From assembly GCF_002086285.1 (NCBI RefSeq), contig NZ_MVHU01000004.1, positions 124,001 to 188,000 on the forward strand: DNA of 64,000 bases. Direction: 5' to 3'. Origin of the DNA: Mycolicibacter kumamotonensis. Lineage in GTDB: Bacteria; Actinomycetota; Actinomycetes; Mycobacteriales; Mycobacteriaceae. A program made the position numbers and the translations under genes. Below the pieces are notes generated by a model. That model was given only the letters and a program-made list of their open reading frames with translations. It was not told where the DNA came from and searched no databases. Positions 48,972 through 60,000 of this stretch are shown one piece after another (positions within the stretch are counted from its first letter, which is position 1; every line of letters begins with the position of its first letter).

Positions 48972-51900
48972 TCAGCGCGGCTTGGCCAGCGGGAACGGCA
49001 GCGTGTCGCGGATGCCGTGGCCGGTGATGAGCATGACGATCCGGTCCACGCCCATCCCCAGGCCACCGGTGGGGGCCATCGCGTACTCCATGGCCTGCAG
49101 GAAGTCCTCGTCGAGCTCCATGGCCTCGACATCGCCGCCGGCGGCCAGCAGCGACTGCTGGTGCAGCCGGCGGCGCTGTTCCACCGGATCGGTGAGCTCG
49201 CTGTAGGCGGTGCCCAGCTCGACGCCCCAGGCCACCAGATCCCACCGCTCGGCCACTCCCGGCTTGCAGCGGTGCGGCCGGGTCAGCGGCGACACCGAGG
49301 TGGGGAAGTCGGTGTAGAACGTGGGCCGCTCGGTGCGGGCCTCCACCAGGTGCTCGTAGAGTTCGAGCACCACCGCCCCGGCATCCCATTGCCGCAGAAA
49401 GTGCACGCCCACCCCGTCGCACAATCGGCGTAGCGTGCCCAGATCGGTGTCGGCGTCGATCTTTTCGCCGAGGGCATCCGAGACCGCGTCGTGCACGGTG
49501 CGCACCGGCCAGTCCCCGGAGATGTCCACCGCTTCCAGCCGACCGTCGGCGCCCGGCCGCATCACCACCGGCGCGCCGTTGGCCGCCACCGCGGCGTTCT
49601 GGATGAGCTCGCGCGCACCGTCGATCCAGGCGAGGTAGTCGGCGTGGGCCTGGTACGCCTCGAGCAGGGTGAATTCCGGGTTGTGGCTGAAGTCGACGCC
49701 TTCGTTGCGAAACGCCCGGCCCAGCTCGAACACCCGCTCCACCCCGCCGACGCACAGCCGCTTGAGGTAGAGCTCCGGGGCGATGCGCAGGTACAGGTCG
49801 AGGTCGTAGGCGTTGATGTGGGTGACGAACGGCCGGGCGTTGGCCCCGCCGTGCAACTGCTGCAGGATCGGGGTCTCGACCTCCAGGAATCCCTTGGCGA
49901 ACAAGGTGTCTCGAAGGGAGCGCAACACACTGCTGCGGGCCGCGAGCAGCTCGCGTGACTCGGAGTTGATCGCCAGGTCCACATAGCGCGTCCGCACCCG
50001 GGCCTCGGGATCGGTCAGGCCCCTCCACTTGTCGGGCAACGGGCGCAGGCATTTGCCGACCAGCCGCCAGTGCGTCACCAGCAGGGACGGGGTCCCGTTG
50101 CGGCTGTGGCCCATCCGGCCGGTCGCTTCGATCAGGTCGCCGAGATCGACCACCGAGTTGAAGTCCGCGGCCCGCGCCGTGCCGACCTCGGCCAGAACCG
50201 AATTGTCCAGCAGCAGCTGCACTTCACCTGACCAGTCGCGCAGCTGGGCGAACAACACGCCGCCGTAGTCGCGCATCCGCAGCACCCGCCCGGCCGCCGA
50301 GACGGTGTCCTCGGCGCCGGCCTGCAACGCTTGCGCGACGGTGTGACTGGGCGGGCGGCCCACCGGATAGGCGTCAATACCGTTGTCCTGCAACGACGTC
50401 AACTTGGCCATTCGGACCCGGACCTGTTCGGGAAGCCGGGGCAGGGCTGCGTCGGGCTCGGATGCGTCGGGCGTGCCGGTGGTCTCGGCGTCGGGGGCGC
50501 TGCCGTCGGCGTGCAGCCGTCCGGTGGCGGCCACTGCCGCCGGCACCGACGAGTGGTGCCCGGTGTGCTGTTCGTTGCGCCGGGAAAACGGCAGCACCAG
50601 AAAACCTTCGGCGATCACCGAGGCGACCCCGACCCGCGGGATCAGCCGGGCGTCCTCGTAGCAGGCGTAGCGCGGCACCCACTCGGGCTGGTATTTCATG
50701 TTCGAGCGGTACAGCGTCTCCAATTGCCACCAGCGTGAGAAAAACATCAGCAGCCGGCGCCACGCCCGCAGCACCGGACCGGCACCCAGCTGGGCGCCTT
50801 GCTCGAACGCCGCCCGAAACATCGCGAAGTTCAGCGAAATGCGGCTGACGCCGATGGTGGCGGCCTGCAGCGCAAGCTCGCTGACCATCAACTCGATGGT
50901 GCCGTTGGGGGAGTGTGGTGCGCGGCGCATCAGATCCAGCGACACCCCGCTGCGCCCCCACGGGACCAGCGACAGCATCGCCACCACGTCGCCGTCGGGT
51001 GAGCCGGTTGCCGGGTCGCCGTGGACCGCCTCGACCAGCAGGCAATCGGCGTCGGCGGGGTCACCCAGCCGGCCCAGCGCCATAGAGAATCCGCGCTCGG
51101 ATTCGGTGTCGCGCCAGGCGTCGGCGCGTTCGATCACCCGGGCCATCTCGTCGGCGCCGATGTCGCCGTGCCGGCGCATCCGCACCGTCAGCCCCGACCG
51201 GCGGGCCCGGGTCACCGCCTGGCGCACCGCGCGCATGTCCGGGCCGGACAGTTTGAACTCCGAGGTCCGCAGGATCGCCTCGTCACCGAGCTCCAGGGCG
51301 CTCAGGCCCGCCTCCCGGAAGGCCTGGGCCCCGGCGAGGCTGGCGCCCATCACCCCGGGCGCCCAGCCGTAGTCCTGGCAGATGCGCAGCCAGGCGTTGA
51401 TGGCCTGCGGCCACGCCCGCGGGTCGCCGACCGGGTCGCCGCTGGCCAGGCAGACGCCCACCTCGACCCGATAGGTGATGGCGGCGCGCCCGCTGGGGGC
51501 GAACACCACCGACTTGTCGCGGCGGGTGGCGAAGTAACCCAGCGAGTCGTTCTGGCCGTACTGTTCGAGCAACCCGCGGATCGCCGACTCGTCCTGGCCG
51601 GTCAGGGCGTTGTCGGCGCGCTGGGACAAGAACAACACGATGGCCGCGACGATCAGGGCCAGCGCCCCGAGCAGGCCGCACAGTGCCTTGAGCCCGAAGT
51701 CGGGCTTGCCGGGGAAGAAGTCCGGTTCCAGCAGCGCGAAGCCGACCACCCGGTTCACCACATACGGCAGCCGTAACGGCCGCTGCACAGTGCCGGGAAA
51801 CAGCTCGATGAGCCCCCAGCACAGCAGGATCGCCACCGCCCAGCCCGCCGCCAGGGTCGTCGCGGACTTGAGCAGGGCGCCGCGGCGGACCTTGGCCCAG

Positions 51901-52316
51901 AACTCACCGCGGGCCAGGATCAGCACCGCCAGCGCGGCGGCGTGCAGGGCCAGGCCGGCGGCGCCGCTGATGATCTGCAGCCGGTCGGTGCTTCCCGACA
52001 CCAGCCGGCTCACGTTCCAGCCGCCGGCGACCAGCAGGTTGGCGATCAGCAACCACCAGGCGATGCGCTTGCGTGCGCTGAGCGCCGCGGCCAGCAGTCC
52101 CAGCACGACCGTCCAGGCCAGGCTGGTGTCGGGGAAATTGAACAGGTACTTGTCGATGAATTCGCGCGGCACCCGGATGACCCAGCGGATCACCGGGGAC
52201 ATGCTCGCCAGCAGGGACAACGTGGCGGCGGTGCCGACAGCCCAGGCGGTAGCTGCGGGCACCCAGTGCAACCGCGAGGTCGAACGGCCGCGCGGACGCG
52301 GCCCGGTCAGCGTCAT
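48972..52316 (-). CDS. lysX: Bifunctional lysyl-tRNA synthetase/lysyl-phosphatidylglycerol synthase LysX
   Basis: 1114 residues. Seven or so N-terminal membrane segments (about 15-235), a GNAT-like MprF/DUF2156 lysyl-transferase domain (about 240-590), an OB-fold tRNA-binding domain (about 620-730) and a class II LysRS catalytic core (about 740-1114; motif 2 [14 protein letters not shown], motif 3 [12 protein letters not shown]). It charges tRNA-Lys and moves the lysine to phosphatidylglycerol, which protects against cationic peptides. Its promoter region is shared with the divergent infC leader. Confidence 0.96.
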   Translation of the reverse strand: MTLTGPRPRGRSTSRLHWVPAATAWAVGTAATLSLLASMSPVIRWVIRVPREFIDKYLFNFPDTSLAWTVVLGLLAAALSARKRIAWWLLIANLLVAGGWNVSRLVSGSTDRLQIISGAAGLALHAAALAVLILARGEFWAKVRRGALLKSATTLAAGWAVAILLCWGLIELFPGTVQRPLRLPYVVNRVVGFALLEPDFFPGKPDFGLKALCGLLGALALIVAAIVLFLSQRADNALTGQDESAIRGLLEQYGQNDSLGYFATRRDKSVVFAPSGRAAITYRVEVGVCLASGDPVGDPRAWPQAINAWLRICQDYGWAPGVMGASLAGAQAFREAGLSALELGDEAILRTSEFKLSGPDMRAVRQAVTRARRSGLTVRMRRHGDIGADEMARVIERADAWRDTESERGFSMALGRLGDPADADCLLVEAVHGDPATGSPDGDVVAMLSLVPWGRSGVSLDLMRRAPHSPNGTIELMVSELALQAATIGVSRISLNFAMFRAAFEQGAQLGAGPVLRAWRRLLMFFSRWWQLETLYRSNMKYQPEWVPRYACYEDARLIPRVGVASVIAEGFLVLPFSRRNEQHTGHHSSVPAAVAATGRLHADGSAPDAETTGTPDASEPDAALPRLPEQVRVRMAKLTSLQDNGIDAYPVGRPPSHTVAQALQAGAEDTVSAAGRVLRMRDYGGVLFAQLRDWSGEVQLLLDNSVLAEVGTARAADFNSVVDLGDLIEATGRMGHSRNGTPSLLVTHWRLVGKCLRPLPDKWRGLTDPEARVRTRYVDLAINSESRELLAARSSVLRSLRDTLFAKGFLEVETPILQQLHGGANARPFVTHINAYDLDLYLRIAPELYLKRLCVGGVERVFELGRAFRNEGVDFSHNPEFTLLEAYQAHADYLAWIDGARELIQNAAVAANGAPVVMRPGADGRLEAVDISGDWPVRTVHDAVSDALGEKIDADTDLGTLRRLCDGVGVHFLRQWDAGAVVLELYEHLVEARTERPTFYTDFPTSVSPLTRPHRCKPGVAERWDLVAWGVELGTAYSELTDPVEQRRRLHQQSLLAAGGDVEAMELDEDFLQAMEYAMAPTGGLGMGVDRIVMLITGHGIRDTLPFPLAKPR

Positions 52317-52406
52317 AGCCCGCGAGAATAAGCAGTCAAACCGGGAAACCGATGTGAGGCCCGCCCCCGGGCGAAACGGCGGGCTGGAGGAATGCCGAAC
52401 TGCTGC

Positions 52407-52412
52407 TAGACT
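52407..52412 (+). promoter_or_regulatory. Candidate extended -10 of the infC leader
   Basis: TGC-TAGACT: an extended -10 (TGN) followed by TAGACT. Transcription from about 52419 would give a leader of about 270 nt before infC. No good -35 is seen. Confidence 0.5.
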
Positions 52413-52506
52413 GTGTGCCGCGACCGTCCCGGCGTACGCCAGGACTGCAAGTGGAGTTCCCTCCCACCACGAGCCAGGAGCAATCCGTAGGCGAAGTGGT
52501 CCGGTC

Positions 52507-52610
52507 GCAGGCGGTGCGAACCGCCTGCTCTGCGCCCTGCGCAGGCGGCCTCGATAGCATCGGAGCCGCGATCGGTCGGTATCGGGCCCTGCTTCGTGCA
52601 GGGCTTTTTT
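52507..52610 (+). promoter_or_regulatory. Attenuator-like leader of infC-rpmI-rplT
   Basis: Mutually exclusive hairpins. Hairpin 1 is GCAGGCGGT 52507-52515 with ACCGCCTGC 52520-52528 around a GCGA tetraloop. Its right arm can instead pair, as CCGCCTGC 52521-52528, with GCAGGCGG 52541-52548. GCCCTGC occurs at 52534-52540 and again at 52586-52592, so GCAGGGC 52598-52604 can choose between an antiterminator and the terminator below. This is the architecture of an attenuator; the sensed signal is unknown. The 374-bp region 52317-52690 holds no convincing short open frame. Confidence 0.65.
52586..52610 (+). terminator. Intrinsic terminator inside the infC leader
   Basis: GCCCTGC (52586-52592), loop TTCGT, GCAGGGC (52598-52604), then six T (52605-52610). 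A textbook Rho-independent terminator, which is rare in mycobacteria, placed 80 nt before infC. It therefore most likely acts as a conditional attenuator. Confidence 0.85.
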
Positions 52611-52690
52611 GCTGGTGGGTGGTTCTTCCGCCGCTGCGTCCGGACGAGCACTGCGGCGGCCGCGACCGAAAGACTACCCAGGGAGGTCCC

Positions 52691-53308
52691 ATCAGCACTG
52701 AGATCCGCGTCAACGAGCGCATTCGCGTACCTGAGGTCCGTTTGATCGGCCCGGGAGGGGAGCAGGTAGGCATCGTGCGCATCGAAGATGCGCTTCGCGT
52801 CGCCGCGGATGCCGATCTCGACCTTGTCGAAGTAGCCCCGACCGCCAAACCGCCGGTTTGCAAGATCATGGACTACGGCAAGTACAAGTACGAGGCGGCC
52901 CAAAAGGAGCGCGAGTCTCGCAAGAACCAGCAGCAGACCGTCGTCAAGGAACAGAAGCTGCGTCCCAAGATCGACGACCACGACTACGCGACGAAGAAGG
53001 GCCACGTGGTCCGCTTCCTCGAAGCCGGGGCGAAGGTCAAGGTGACGATCATGTTCCGCGGGCGTGAGCAGTCCCGGCCGGAGCTGGGCTACCGCCTGCT
53101 GCAGCGGCTGGGCGCCGATGTCGCCGAGTACGGCTTCGTCGAGACCTCCGCCAAGCAGGACGGGCGCAACATGACGATGGTGCTGGCTCCGCACCGCGGC
53201 GCGAAAACCCGGGCCAAGGCGGCCGAGCAGGCCGGCGCGGGCGCGGTTCCGCCCGCACCCGCCCCGCAGACCCCGACGGACGCGGCCGAGCCCAAACCCG
53301 ACAACTGA
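52691..53308 (+). CDS. infC: Translation initiation factor IF-3
   Basis: 205 residues beginning [19 protein letters not shown]. The start codon is ATC at 52691, 4 nt behind GGGAGG (52681-52686). No ATG/GTG/TTG in frame fits the family start, and the frame upstream to 52415 is leader sequence. IF-3 discriminates against non-standard starts, so a rare start codon in its own gene gives autoregulation. Two domains joined by a basic helix linker ([26 protein letters not shown] region split at about residue 75-95). A Pro/Ala-rich tail follows about residue 175. Confidence 0.95.
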   Translation: MSTEIRVNERIRVPEVRLIGPGGEQVGIVRIEDALRVAADADLDLVEVAPTAKPPVCKIMDYGKYKYEAAQKERESRKNQQQTVVKEQKLRPKIDDHDYATKKGHVVRFLEAGAKVKVTIMFRGREQSRPELGYRLLQRLGADVAEYGFVETSAKQDGRNMTMVLAPHRGAKTRAKAAEQAGAGAVPPAPAPQTPTDAAEPKPDN

Positions 53309-53332
53309 CCACGACACCAGAACTGAGGAAAC

Positions 53333-53527
53333 ATGCCCAAGGCGAAAACCCACAGTGGCGCCGCAAAGCGGTTCCGTCGCACCGGCACCGGCAAGATCGT
53401 GCGGCAGAAGGCCAACCGTCGCCACCTGCTTGAGCACAAGCCGAGCACCCGCACCCGCCGCCTGGCCGGGCGTACCGAGGTTGCTGCCAGCGACACCAAG
53501 CGCGTCAAGGCGATGCTGAACGGCTGA
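53333..53527 (+). CDS. rpmI: 50S ribosomal protein L35
   Basis: 64 residues, very basic. [31 protein letters not shown] is the L35 pattern. Middle gene of the infC-rpmI-rplT operon, 24 bp behind infC and 52 bp before rplT. It is co-controlled with them by the attenuator-like leader. Confidence 0.98.
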   Translation: MPKAKTHSGAAKRFRRTGTGKIVRQKANRRHLLEHKPSTRTRRLAGRTEVAASDTKRVKAMLNG

Positions 53528-53579
53528 CGGCCGCTCGCAACGCAAATCCCTTACGTCCCAACGAGAGTAGGAACACCCC

Positions 53580-53969
53580 ATGGCACGCGTGAAGCGGGCG
53601 GTCAATGCCCAGAAGAAGCGTCGCACGATCCTGAAGGCCTCGAAAGGCTACCGTGGCCAGCGGTCACGCCTGTACCGCAAGGCCAAAGAGCAGCAGCTGC
53701 ACTCGCTGACCTACGCCTACCGTGACCGCCGGGCCCGCAAGGGTGACTTCCGCAAGCTGTGGATCACCCGGATCAACGCGGCGGCCCGCGCCAACGACAT
53801 CACCTACAACCGCCTGATCCAGGGCCTCAAGGCCGCCGGTGTCGAGGTGGACCGCAAGAACCTCGCCGAGATCGCCGTCAGCGACCCGGCCGCGTTCACC
53901 GCGCTGGTCGAGGTCGCCAAGGCCGCGCTGCCCGAGGATGTCAACGCGCCTTCCGGCGAGGCCGCCTGA
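53580..53969 (+). CDS. rplT: 50S ribosomal protein L20
   Basis: 129 residues. [38 protein letters not shown] is the RNA-binding L20 N-terminus, and [29 protein letters not shown] the conserved middle. It assembles early on 23S rRNA. In other bacteria L20 represses its own operon by binding the leader, which makes it a candidate ligand for the structure before infC. Followed by tsnR 20 bp later. Confidence 0.98.
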   Translation: MARVKRAVNAQKKRRTILKASKGYRGQRSRLYRKAKEQQLHSLTYAYRDRRARKGDFRKLWITRINAAARANDITYNRLIQGLKAAGVEVDRKNLAEIAVSDPAAFTALVEVAKAALPEDVNAPSGEAA

Positions 53970-53989
53970 CCCTGCCGGGTCTTTCTGGG

Positions 53990-54781
53990 ATGCTGACCGA
54001 ACGTTCGGCCCGCGTGGTCGCGGCGGTCAAGCTGCACCGGCACGCCGCCAGGAAGCGCGAGCAGCGCTTCCTGGCGGAGGGCCCCAATCTGATCGAGGCC
54101 GCGAACCGCCGCGGCCTGCTCGTCGAGGTGTTCGCCACCGAGGCGGCGGCGCAGCGCCACGGCGAGCTGCTGTCCGCGGCGTCCGCCCCGGTGCACGTGG
54201 TCACCGACCGGGCGGCAAAAGCGTTGTCGGACACCGTCACCCCGGCTGGGCTGGTCGCGGTGTGCGCGCAGCCGGAGCCGGACCTGAAGGCCTTGCTGGC
54301 CGTTGCACCGAAGCTGGTGGCGGTGGCGGTGGGGATCGGCGAGCCGGGCAACGCCGGCACCCTGATCCGCATCGCCGACGCCACCGGCGCCGGCCTGGTG
54401 GTGTTGACCGGCAACAGCGTCGATCCCTACAACGGCAAGTGCCTGCGCGCCTCGGCGGGCAGCATCTTCCACGTGCCGGTGGTGGTGGCCGCCGACACCG
54501 ATGCCGTGCTGACGGCGTTGGGAGAGGCGGGGCTACAGGTGCTGGCAACGGCGTTGGACGGCGAGCTGTGCCTCGACGACGCCGATCCGGTGCTGAGCGC
54601 GCCCACCGCCTGGCTGTTCGGCCCGGAAGCCCAGGGCCTGCCGGCCGCCGCCGCAGCCACCGCGGACCATCGGGTGCGGATCCCCATGTCTGGCGGCGCG
54701 GAAAGTCTGAATGTGGCTGCGGCAGCAGCGATCTGCCTGTACCAGAGCGCGCGGGCGCAGCGCGGCGCCGCCGGCGGCTAG
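53990..54781 (+). CDS. tsnR: SpoU/TrmH family rRNA methyltransferase (TsnR-like)
   Basis: 263 residues from ATG 53990. An N-terminal substrate-binding domain (about 8-95; KREQRFLAEGPNLIEAANRRGLLVEVF) and a SPOUT catalytic domain with the knotted motifs AVGIGEPGNAGTLIRIADATGAGLVVL, YNGKCLRASAGSIFHVPVV and WLFGPEAQGLP. It uses S-adenosylmethionine to methylate the 2'-OH of a ribosomal RNA nucleotide; the site is unknown. It follows rplT by 20 bp. Its end overlaps the convergent DUF2236 gene by 4 bp. Confidence 0.93.
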   Translation: MLTERSARVVAAVKLHRHAARKREQRFLAEGPNLIEAANRRGLLVEVFATEAAAQRHGELLSAASAPVHVVTDRAAKALSDTVTPAGLVAVCAQPEPDLKALLAVAPKLVAVAVGIGEPGNAGTLIRIADATGAGLVVLTGNSVDPYNGKCLRASAGSIFHVPVVVAADTDAVLTALGEAGLQVLATALDGELCLDDADPVLSAPTAWLFGPEAQGLPAAAAATADHRVRIPMSGGAESLNVAAAAAICLYQSARAQRGAAGG

Positions 54782-55875
54782 GCGGCTTTGGGCCGTGGCC
54801 GTGGCCGCGGCGGCCGCACCCCGGCCAGCGAGAAGGTGCTGTGCACCAGCGATCCGGCCCGCTCGATCAGGCTCATTCTCCGCGGCGGGATGTAGTGCAT
54901 CCCGGTGCCGCGACGGTCCTTGGGCGGCGCCGTGTGCCACGGTGCTTCCTCCAGCGGCGCGTCGGCGGGAATCTTGCCCTGCTCGCGCCGGTAGCCGGCC
55001 AGCGCGCGTGGATGCAGCCGGATCTCCTCGGGAACGAACGTGAACGCCAGCTGGCTGACCTTGCCGAGCAGCCGGAACAGCACCTCGTCGCCCTCCGACC
55101 AGCGCAGACCGGCCTTTTCGCGTACCACCGGCTCGAACAGCCCGGCGGCGACCCAGCGCTGGGCGGCCAGCGCGGGCTTGAACAGCTGGTCCCACACCGG
55201 TGTGGGCATCATGACGAACCACGGCTTGGGGATGCGCATGTCCAAGATGCCCTGCGCGGCCGGCGTCATCTCCAGCTCTTCCTGGCAGACCCGGTCCCAG
55301 TACTCGCAGAACTCGTCCCAGGATTTCGGCACCGGGCGCATGCTCATGCCGTACATCCGGTACCACTGCACGTGCTCGTCGAAGAGCTGGTGCTTCTCGG
55401 CCTCGGTCAGTCCGCCGCAGAAGTATTCGGCCAGCTTAATGATCAGCATGAAGAACGTGGCGTGCGCCCAATAGAACGTCTCGGGGTCCAGTGCGTGATA
55501 GCGCCGGCCCTGCGCGTCGGTTCCCTTGATGTCACGGTGCCAGTCGCGGATCGCGGCGCCGGTCTGCTGGGCGCGGGCACCGTCATAGACCACGCCCATG
55601 ATCGGATAGACCGATCGGGTGACCCGCTGCAGCGGCTCACGCCACAGGCTGGAGTGCTCCTCCACACCGGCGCCCAGGCCGGGGTACATGTTCTCGATGG
55701 TGCCGATCCACATGCCCATCACCCCGGTGCGGATGTCACCGAAGTACTTCCAGGTCAGCGAGTCGGAGTTCAAGGGCTCGACAGCCGGGGCGGGTTTGGG
55801 CGAGATCTTCGAGGCGGCACTCTGCTCCGCGGGCACGGACGCCCGCTTGGCGGACGTGGTCGATGTGACGGTCAT
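54778..55875 (-). CDS. DUF2236/MpaB-type oxygenase-like protein (Rv1645c-like)
   Basis: 365 residues from ATG 55875, with AGGAG upstream. After a low-complexity N-terminus (about 1-35) comes SLTWKYFGDIRTGVMGMWIGTIENMYPG, the DUF2236 start, then RDIKGTDAQGRRYHALDPETFYWAHATFFM and MHYIPPRRM. Relatives such as the latex-clearing enzyme and MpaB bind haem through a His; the WAHAT histidine is the candidate ligand. Substrate unknown. A 16-bp inverted repeat lies upstream. Divergent from the cyclase gene. Confidence 0.88.
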   Translation of the reverse strand: MTVTSTTSAKRASVPAEQSAASKISPKPAPAVEPLNSDSLTWKYFGDIRTGVMGMWIGTIENMYPGLGAGVEEHSSLWREPLQRVTRSVYPIMGVVYDGARAQQTGAAIRDWHRDIKGTDAQGRRYHALDPETFYWAHATFFMLIIKLAEYFCGGLTEAEKHQLFDEHVQWYRMYGMSMRPVPKSWDEFCEYWDRVCQEELEMTPAAQGILDMRIPKPWFVMMPTPVWDQLFKPALAAQRWVAAGLFEPVVREKAGLRWSEGDEVLFRLLGKVSQLAFTFVPEEIRLHPRALAGYRREQGKIPADAPLEEAPWHTAPPKDRRGTGMHYIPPRRMSLIERAGSLVHSTFSLAGVRPPRPRPRPKAA

Positions 55876-55916
55876 CACGTCTCCTGTCTGGCGAACCTGA
55901 GCATCACCATAAGTGT

Positions 55917-55932
55917 GACAACGCGTGTTGTC
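55917..55932. promoter_or_regulatory. Inverted repeat GACAAC-GCGT-GTTGTC
   Basis: Perfect 6-bp arms around GCGT, 42 bp before the start of the DUF2236 gene and 102 bp before the cyclase gene. It has the form of a TetR-class operator. It is not a KstR box because the AAC and GTT halves are 4 bp apart rather than 2. Confidence 0.6.
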
Positions 55933-56033
55933 TACATTATCGCGGGCGCGTCGCGCGGAGATCGCCGACCGTGGCGTGTACCACGTACCTGAGCCGTTGC
56001 CGGGCGCCGCGAACGCCACCTACGCTGAGCCGT

Positions 56034-56939
56034 ATGGACCTCGAGCCGGTCGGTCGGCAGGCTGGCGAGCTCGAGGAGGTGGTGGAGATACCGGAAAAGA
56101 CCCGCGCTCATCGCCGCCGTTCGTTCTCCCTCGATGAGGCAGCGGCCTGGTTGAACCGCACGACCAACGACGTACGGGTGGTCGACCTGGTCCGGCGCGT
56201 CCGTCGTGTGCTGCCGGGTGACCCCGAGTTCGGCGACCCGCTGTCCACCGCCGGTGACGGGGGACCGCAGGCCGCCGCGCGGGCGGCCGACCGTCTGATG
56301 GGCGACCGGTCCGCGGCGTCGCGTGAGGTCAGCCTGGGGGCGCTGCAGATCTGGCAGGCGCTGACCGAACGGATGTCACGTGCGCCGGCCAACGCCGAGT
56401 CGACACTGGTCTTCACCGACCTGGTCGGCTTCTCCACGTGGTCGTTGCGGTCCGGCGACGACGCCACCCTCACCCTGCTGCGCCGGGTGTCGCAGGCGGT
56501 GGAACCGCCGCTGCTGGATGCCGGTGGCCGCATCGTCAAACGGATGGGCGACGGGATCATGGCGGTGTTCCGCGATCCGCTGGTCGCGGTGAGCGCGGTG
56601 CTGGAGGCCGATGAGGCCATCGGCGGCGTCGAGGTCAACGGCTTCACCCCGCGAATGCGAACCGGCGTCCACACCGGCCGGCCGCAGCGGCTGGCCGACG
56701 ACTGGCTCGGCGTGGACGTTAACATCGCCGCCCGGGTCATGGAGCGCGCGGTCAAGGGCGGCATCGTGGTGTCCGGGGCGACGCTGGAGCGCATCGACCC
56801 CGCCGACCTCGACGAATTGGGCGTGACGGCCAAGCGAGTCCGCCGACAGGTGCTGTCGGCCAAGACCAGTGGTGTGCCCGCCGATCTGATGATGTACCGG
56901 CTCAAGGCGGTTCACCGCGAACCTCCCGCCGCCAAGTAA
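56034..56939 (+). CDS. Class III adenylate cyclase (Rv1647-like)
   Basis: 301 residues from ATG 56034, with TACGCT (56021-56026) ending 7 nt before it, so leaderless. An N-terminal helical region (about 20-115) precedes the cyclase homology domain (about 120-290). Metal aspartates are Asp129 in VFTDLVGFS and Asp173 in KRMGDGIMAVF; the DVNIAARV segment supplies the transition-state Asn and Arg. It makes cAMP from ATP in the cytoplasm and may respond to pH or to partner domains, as related enzymes do. Confidence 0.93.
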   Translation: MDLEPVGRQAGELEEVVEIPEKTRAHRRRSFSLDEAAAWLNRTTNDVRVVDLVRRVRRVLPGDPEFGDPLSTAGDGGPQAAARAADRLMGDRSAASREVSLGALQIWQALTERMSRAPANAESTLVFTDLVGFSTWSLRSGDDATLTLLRRVSQAVEPPLLDAGGRIVKRMGDGIMAVFRDPLVAVSAVLEADEAIGGVEVNGFTPRMRTGVHTGRPQRLADDWLGVDVNIAARVMERAVKGGIVVSGATLERIDPADLDELGVTAKRVRRQVLSAKTSGVPADLMMYRLKAVHREPPAAK

Positions 56940-57079
56940 TCGCCCGTCGCGGGCGCCTTTCTGCGGCAATCGATTTCTGCAGTCGAGTGGAGGAACCCCG
57001 TTCCTTGGAATAGTCTGCGTGAACAACCCATCTTTTTGAACAGTTCTACAGGTCGCCTTCAGCGCAGAAGCGGGGAATC

Positions 57080-60000
57080 ATGTCAGGTCGGGAGCGGGGG
57101 CAGGACCACGCCCGTCGAGCAGGTAAGCGGTTGGCCGGTGCAGGCAGCACGGTGGCGGCGTTCCTGGCTTTCGGCATGGCTCCGCTGACCACGGCCCCCA
57201 CGGCGCACGCCGACCTGGACTTCGACTGGCTGACCGACCTGTTCGCGCCGGCCTCGGACTCGACGGTCGGATGGGACAGCAGCGGCTGGGACATCAGCTC
57301 CTGGTTCGACTCCCCGGCTGACCCCGGCCTCGCGGTCGACACCAGCGCATTCGACCTCTCCGCGCTGTTCAACACGTTCTTCTACCAGCCGCTGTACACA
57401 TCCATCGACGCCTGGATCGACAACCCGTCCAACGCGTGGTTCGTCGACATGGTCAACGACTGGGCTCCGGCGGGCCAGATCTACCTGGGTGATGGCGCTG
57501 ATGGCACTGCGGAGCACGCCAACGGGTTTGACGGCGGCATTTGGTTCGGCTCCGGTGGCGCCGGCTACGCCGGTGAGGACGGTGTCGAGCCCGGCGACGG
57601 CGGTTCGGCCGGGCTGTTCGGCAACGGCGGGGCCGGCGGTGCCGGCTGGGATGGACAGGCCGGCGGTGATGGTGGTGCCGGCGGCAGCATTATGGGCATC
57701 GGTGGTGCCGGTGGTGCCGGTGGCATCGGCGGAAACGGCGGTGACGGCGGCGCTGCCATGGGCTGGCTGTTCGGGATCGGCGGCGCCGGCGGTGCCGGCG
57801 GCGCGGGCGACACGGGTGCGGACGGCGCGCCCGGCACCTGGGCCGACGGCGGCGTCGGCGGCAATGGCGGTGACGGCGCGGTCGGCGGCACCGGCGGCAA
57901 GGGCGGCAACGCCAGCGGTTCCCTGTTCGGCACGGGCGGTGCGGGCGGTAAGGGCGGCGCCGGCGGGACGGGCGGCCAGGGCGGTGCCGGCGCAGCCGGC
58001 GACGCCGAGCACCTCGACGGCGGCACCGGCGGCAACGGTGGCGCGGGCGGTGCCGGGGGAGCCGGCGGTGAGGGCGGCAAGGGCGGCACGCTCGGCAGCG
58101 CGGGCGCAACCGGCGAGGACAGCACGATCAACGGCGACGGCGGCAAGGGCGGTACCGGCGGCGCCGGCGCCGACGCCACCGCGGACCACGCCGCGGGCGA
58201 CGGTGGCACCGGTGGCGCCGGCGGCAGCGGCGGTGACGCCGGTAACGGTGGCGCGGGTGGCACCGGTGGCGTAGGCGGTAACGGTGACGCCACTCACGGT
58301 GCCGGTACCGGTGGTAACGGCGGCGCCGGTGGTGACGGCGGCAAGATCGGCAACGGCGGAACCGGTGGTACGGGTGGTGCCGGTGGGATCGGTGGCACCA
58401 ACGGCAGCACGGCGGGCGGCGACGCGGCCGTCGGTGGCCAGGGCGGTGTCGGCGGCAAGGGCGGCGCGAGCGGCACCGATGCGGGCAATGCCGGCAACGG
58501 CGGTGTCGGCGGTGTCGGCGGCGCCGGGCACGACGGGATCAAGGGCACGAACGGCGGCCCGGGCACAGCGGGCGTCAACAACGGCAATGGCGGCAATGGC
58601 AATCAAGGCGGCAATGGCTTCGACGGCGGTCAGGGCGGCCAGGGCGGAGCGGCCGGGGAACTGCGGAACGACACCGGAAACGCAGGCACCTCCGGCGACG
58701 GGGGTGCCGGCGGCGCCGGCGGTGCGGTCGGCGCGGGGGGCGATGGCGGTAACGGGGCCGATGGCACCTGGGACAACGGCGGCGATGGTAACGGCGGCAA
58801 CGGCGGCCAGGCCGGCGCCAACGGCGCCGAGGCCGGCAACGGTGGCGCCGGCGGCGCGGCCGGCGGTGCCGACGCGAACAACGGTACCGGCGGCGCCCAC
58901 GGCAGCCTCGCGCCCTCCGAGGCCAGCAAGGGCGGTAACGGCGGTAACGGGGCTGCGGGCACCGCGGAGCACGTCGACGGCGGCGATGGCGGCACCGGCG
59001 GAAACGGTGCCTACGGCGGCGATGGCGGCACCGGCGGCAACGGTGGCGACGCATTCGCCGGCAGCAATGGCAAGGGCGGCGACGGCGGCAACGGCGGTAA
59101 CGGCGCCAACAGCGCCGAAGGCGAGGGCGCCAAGCCGAGCAACGGCGGCAACGGCGGCGACGGTGGCGCCGGGGGCAAGGGCGCCGGCACCGGCACCGGC
59201 GGTCAGGGCGGTGACGGCGGAAACGGCGGCAACGGCGGGACCGGGGTGACCGGCAGCTTTGAAAACGGCGGCACCGGTAATGGCGGCGATGGCTTCAACG
59301 GTGGCAATGGCGGTGCCGGTGGCGCCGGCGGCGCATCCGAGTCGGGCACCAACGGCAACGGTGGTGACGGCGGCGATGCCGGCGTGGGCGGCAACGGCGG
59401 AGATGGTGCAAAAGGCCAATGGGATGAACAGGGCCAGTATGGCTCTGGCTCAGGCGGCAAGGGCGGCGAAGCCGGCAACAACGGCTCCGCGGGCGAGGGC
59501 GGCGCCGCGGGTACCGGCGGTGCCGACAGCACCGCCGGCAAAGCAGGTAGCGCTGGAAACGCGAACGGCCCATCCGATACCACGCCACTTCCGCAGGGCG
59601 GTAAGGGTGGAGATGGTGCGGACGGTAGCCCCACCCACTGGAACGGCGGTGCTGGCGGCGACGGCGGTGCTGGCGGCGTCCGTGGCACCGGCGGCACCGG
59701 CGGCAATGGTGGCGATGCCTACAGTGACCCCGACACCGGCATCGACAGGGCAACCACCGGCGGCAACGGCGGCGTCGGCGGCAACGGCGGCGCCGGCGGC
59801 ACAGAACAGGGCAACGGCGGCGTTGGCGGCAATGGCGGTAACGGCGGGATAGGCAGCCAGTACGGCGGCACCGGCGGCGCCGGCGGTGCCGGCGGCGCGG
59901 CCACCGCGGATGGTGCCGGTGGTGGCAAGGGCGGTGACGGCGGTGTAGGCGGTACCGCAACCGGTTGGAAGTCCGACGGCGGCTGGGGTATCGACGGGTT

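Noticed and set aside
52415-52690. Upstream extension of infC to a GTG at 52415
   Set aside because: It covers the structured leader and terminator and has no similarity to IF-3; the family start is ATC 52691.
57030-57050. TTGAACAGTTCT as a third KstR box
   Set aside because: It has AAC followed by TTC rather than GTT at the required place, so it does not fit TnnAACnnGTTnnA.
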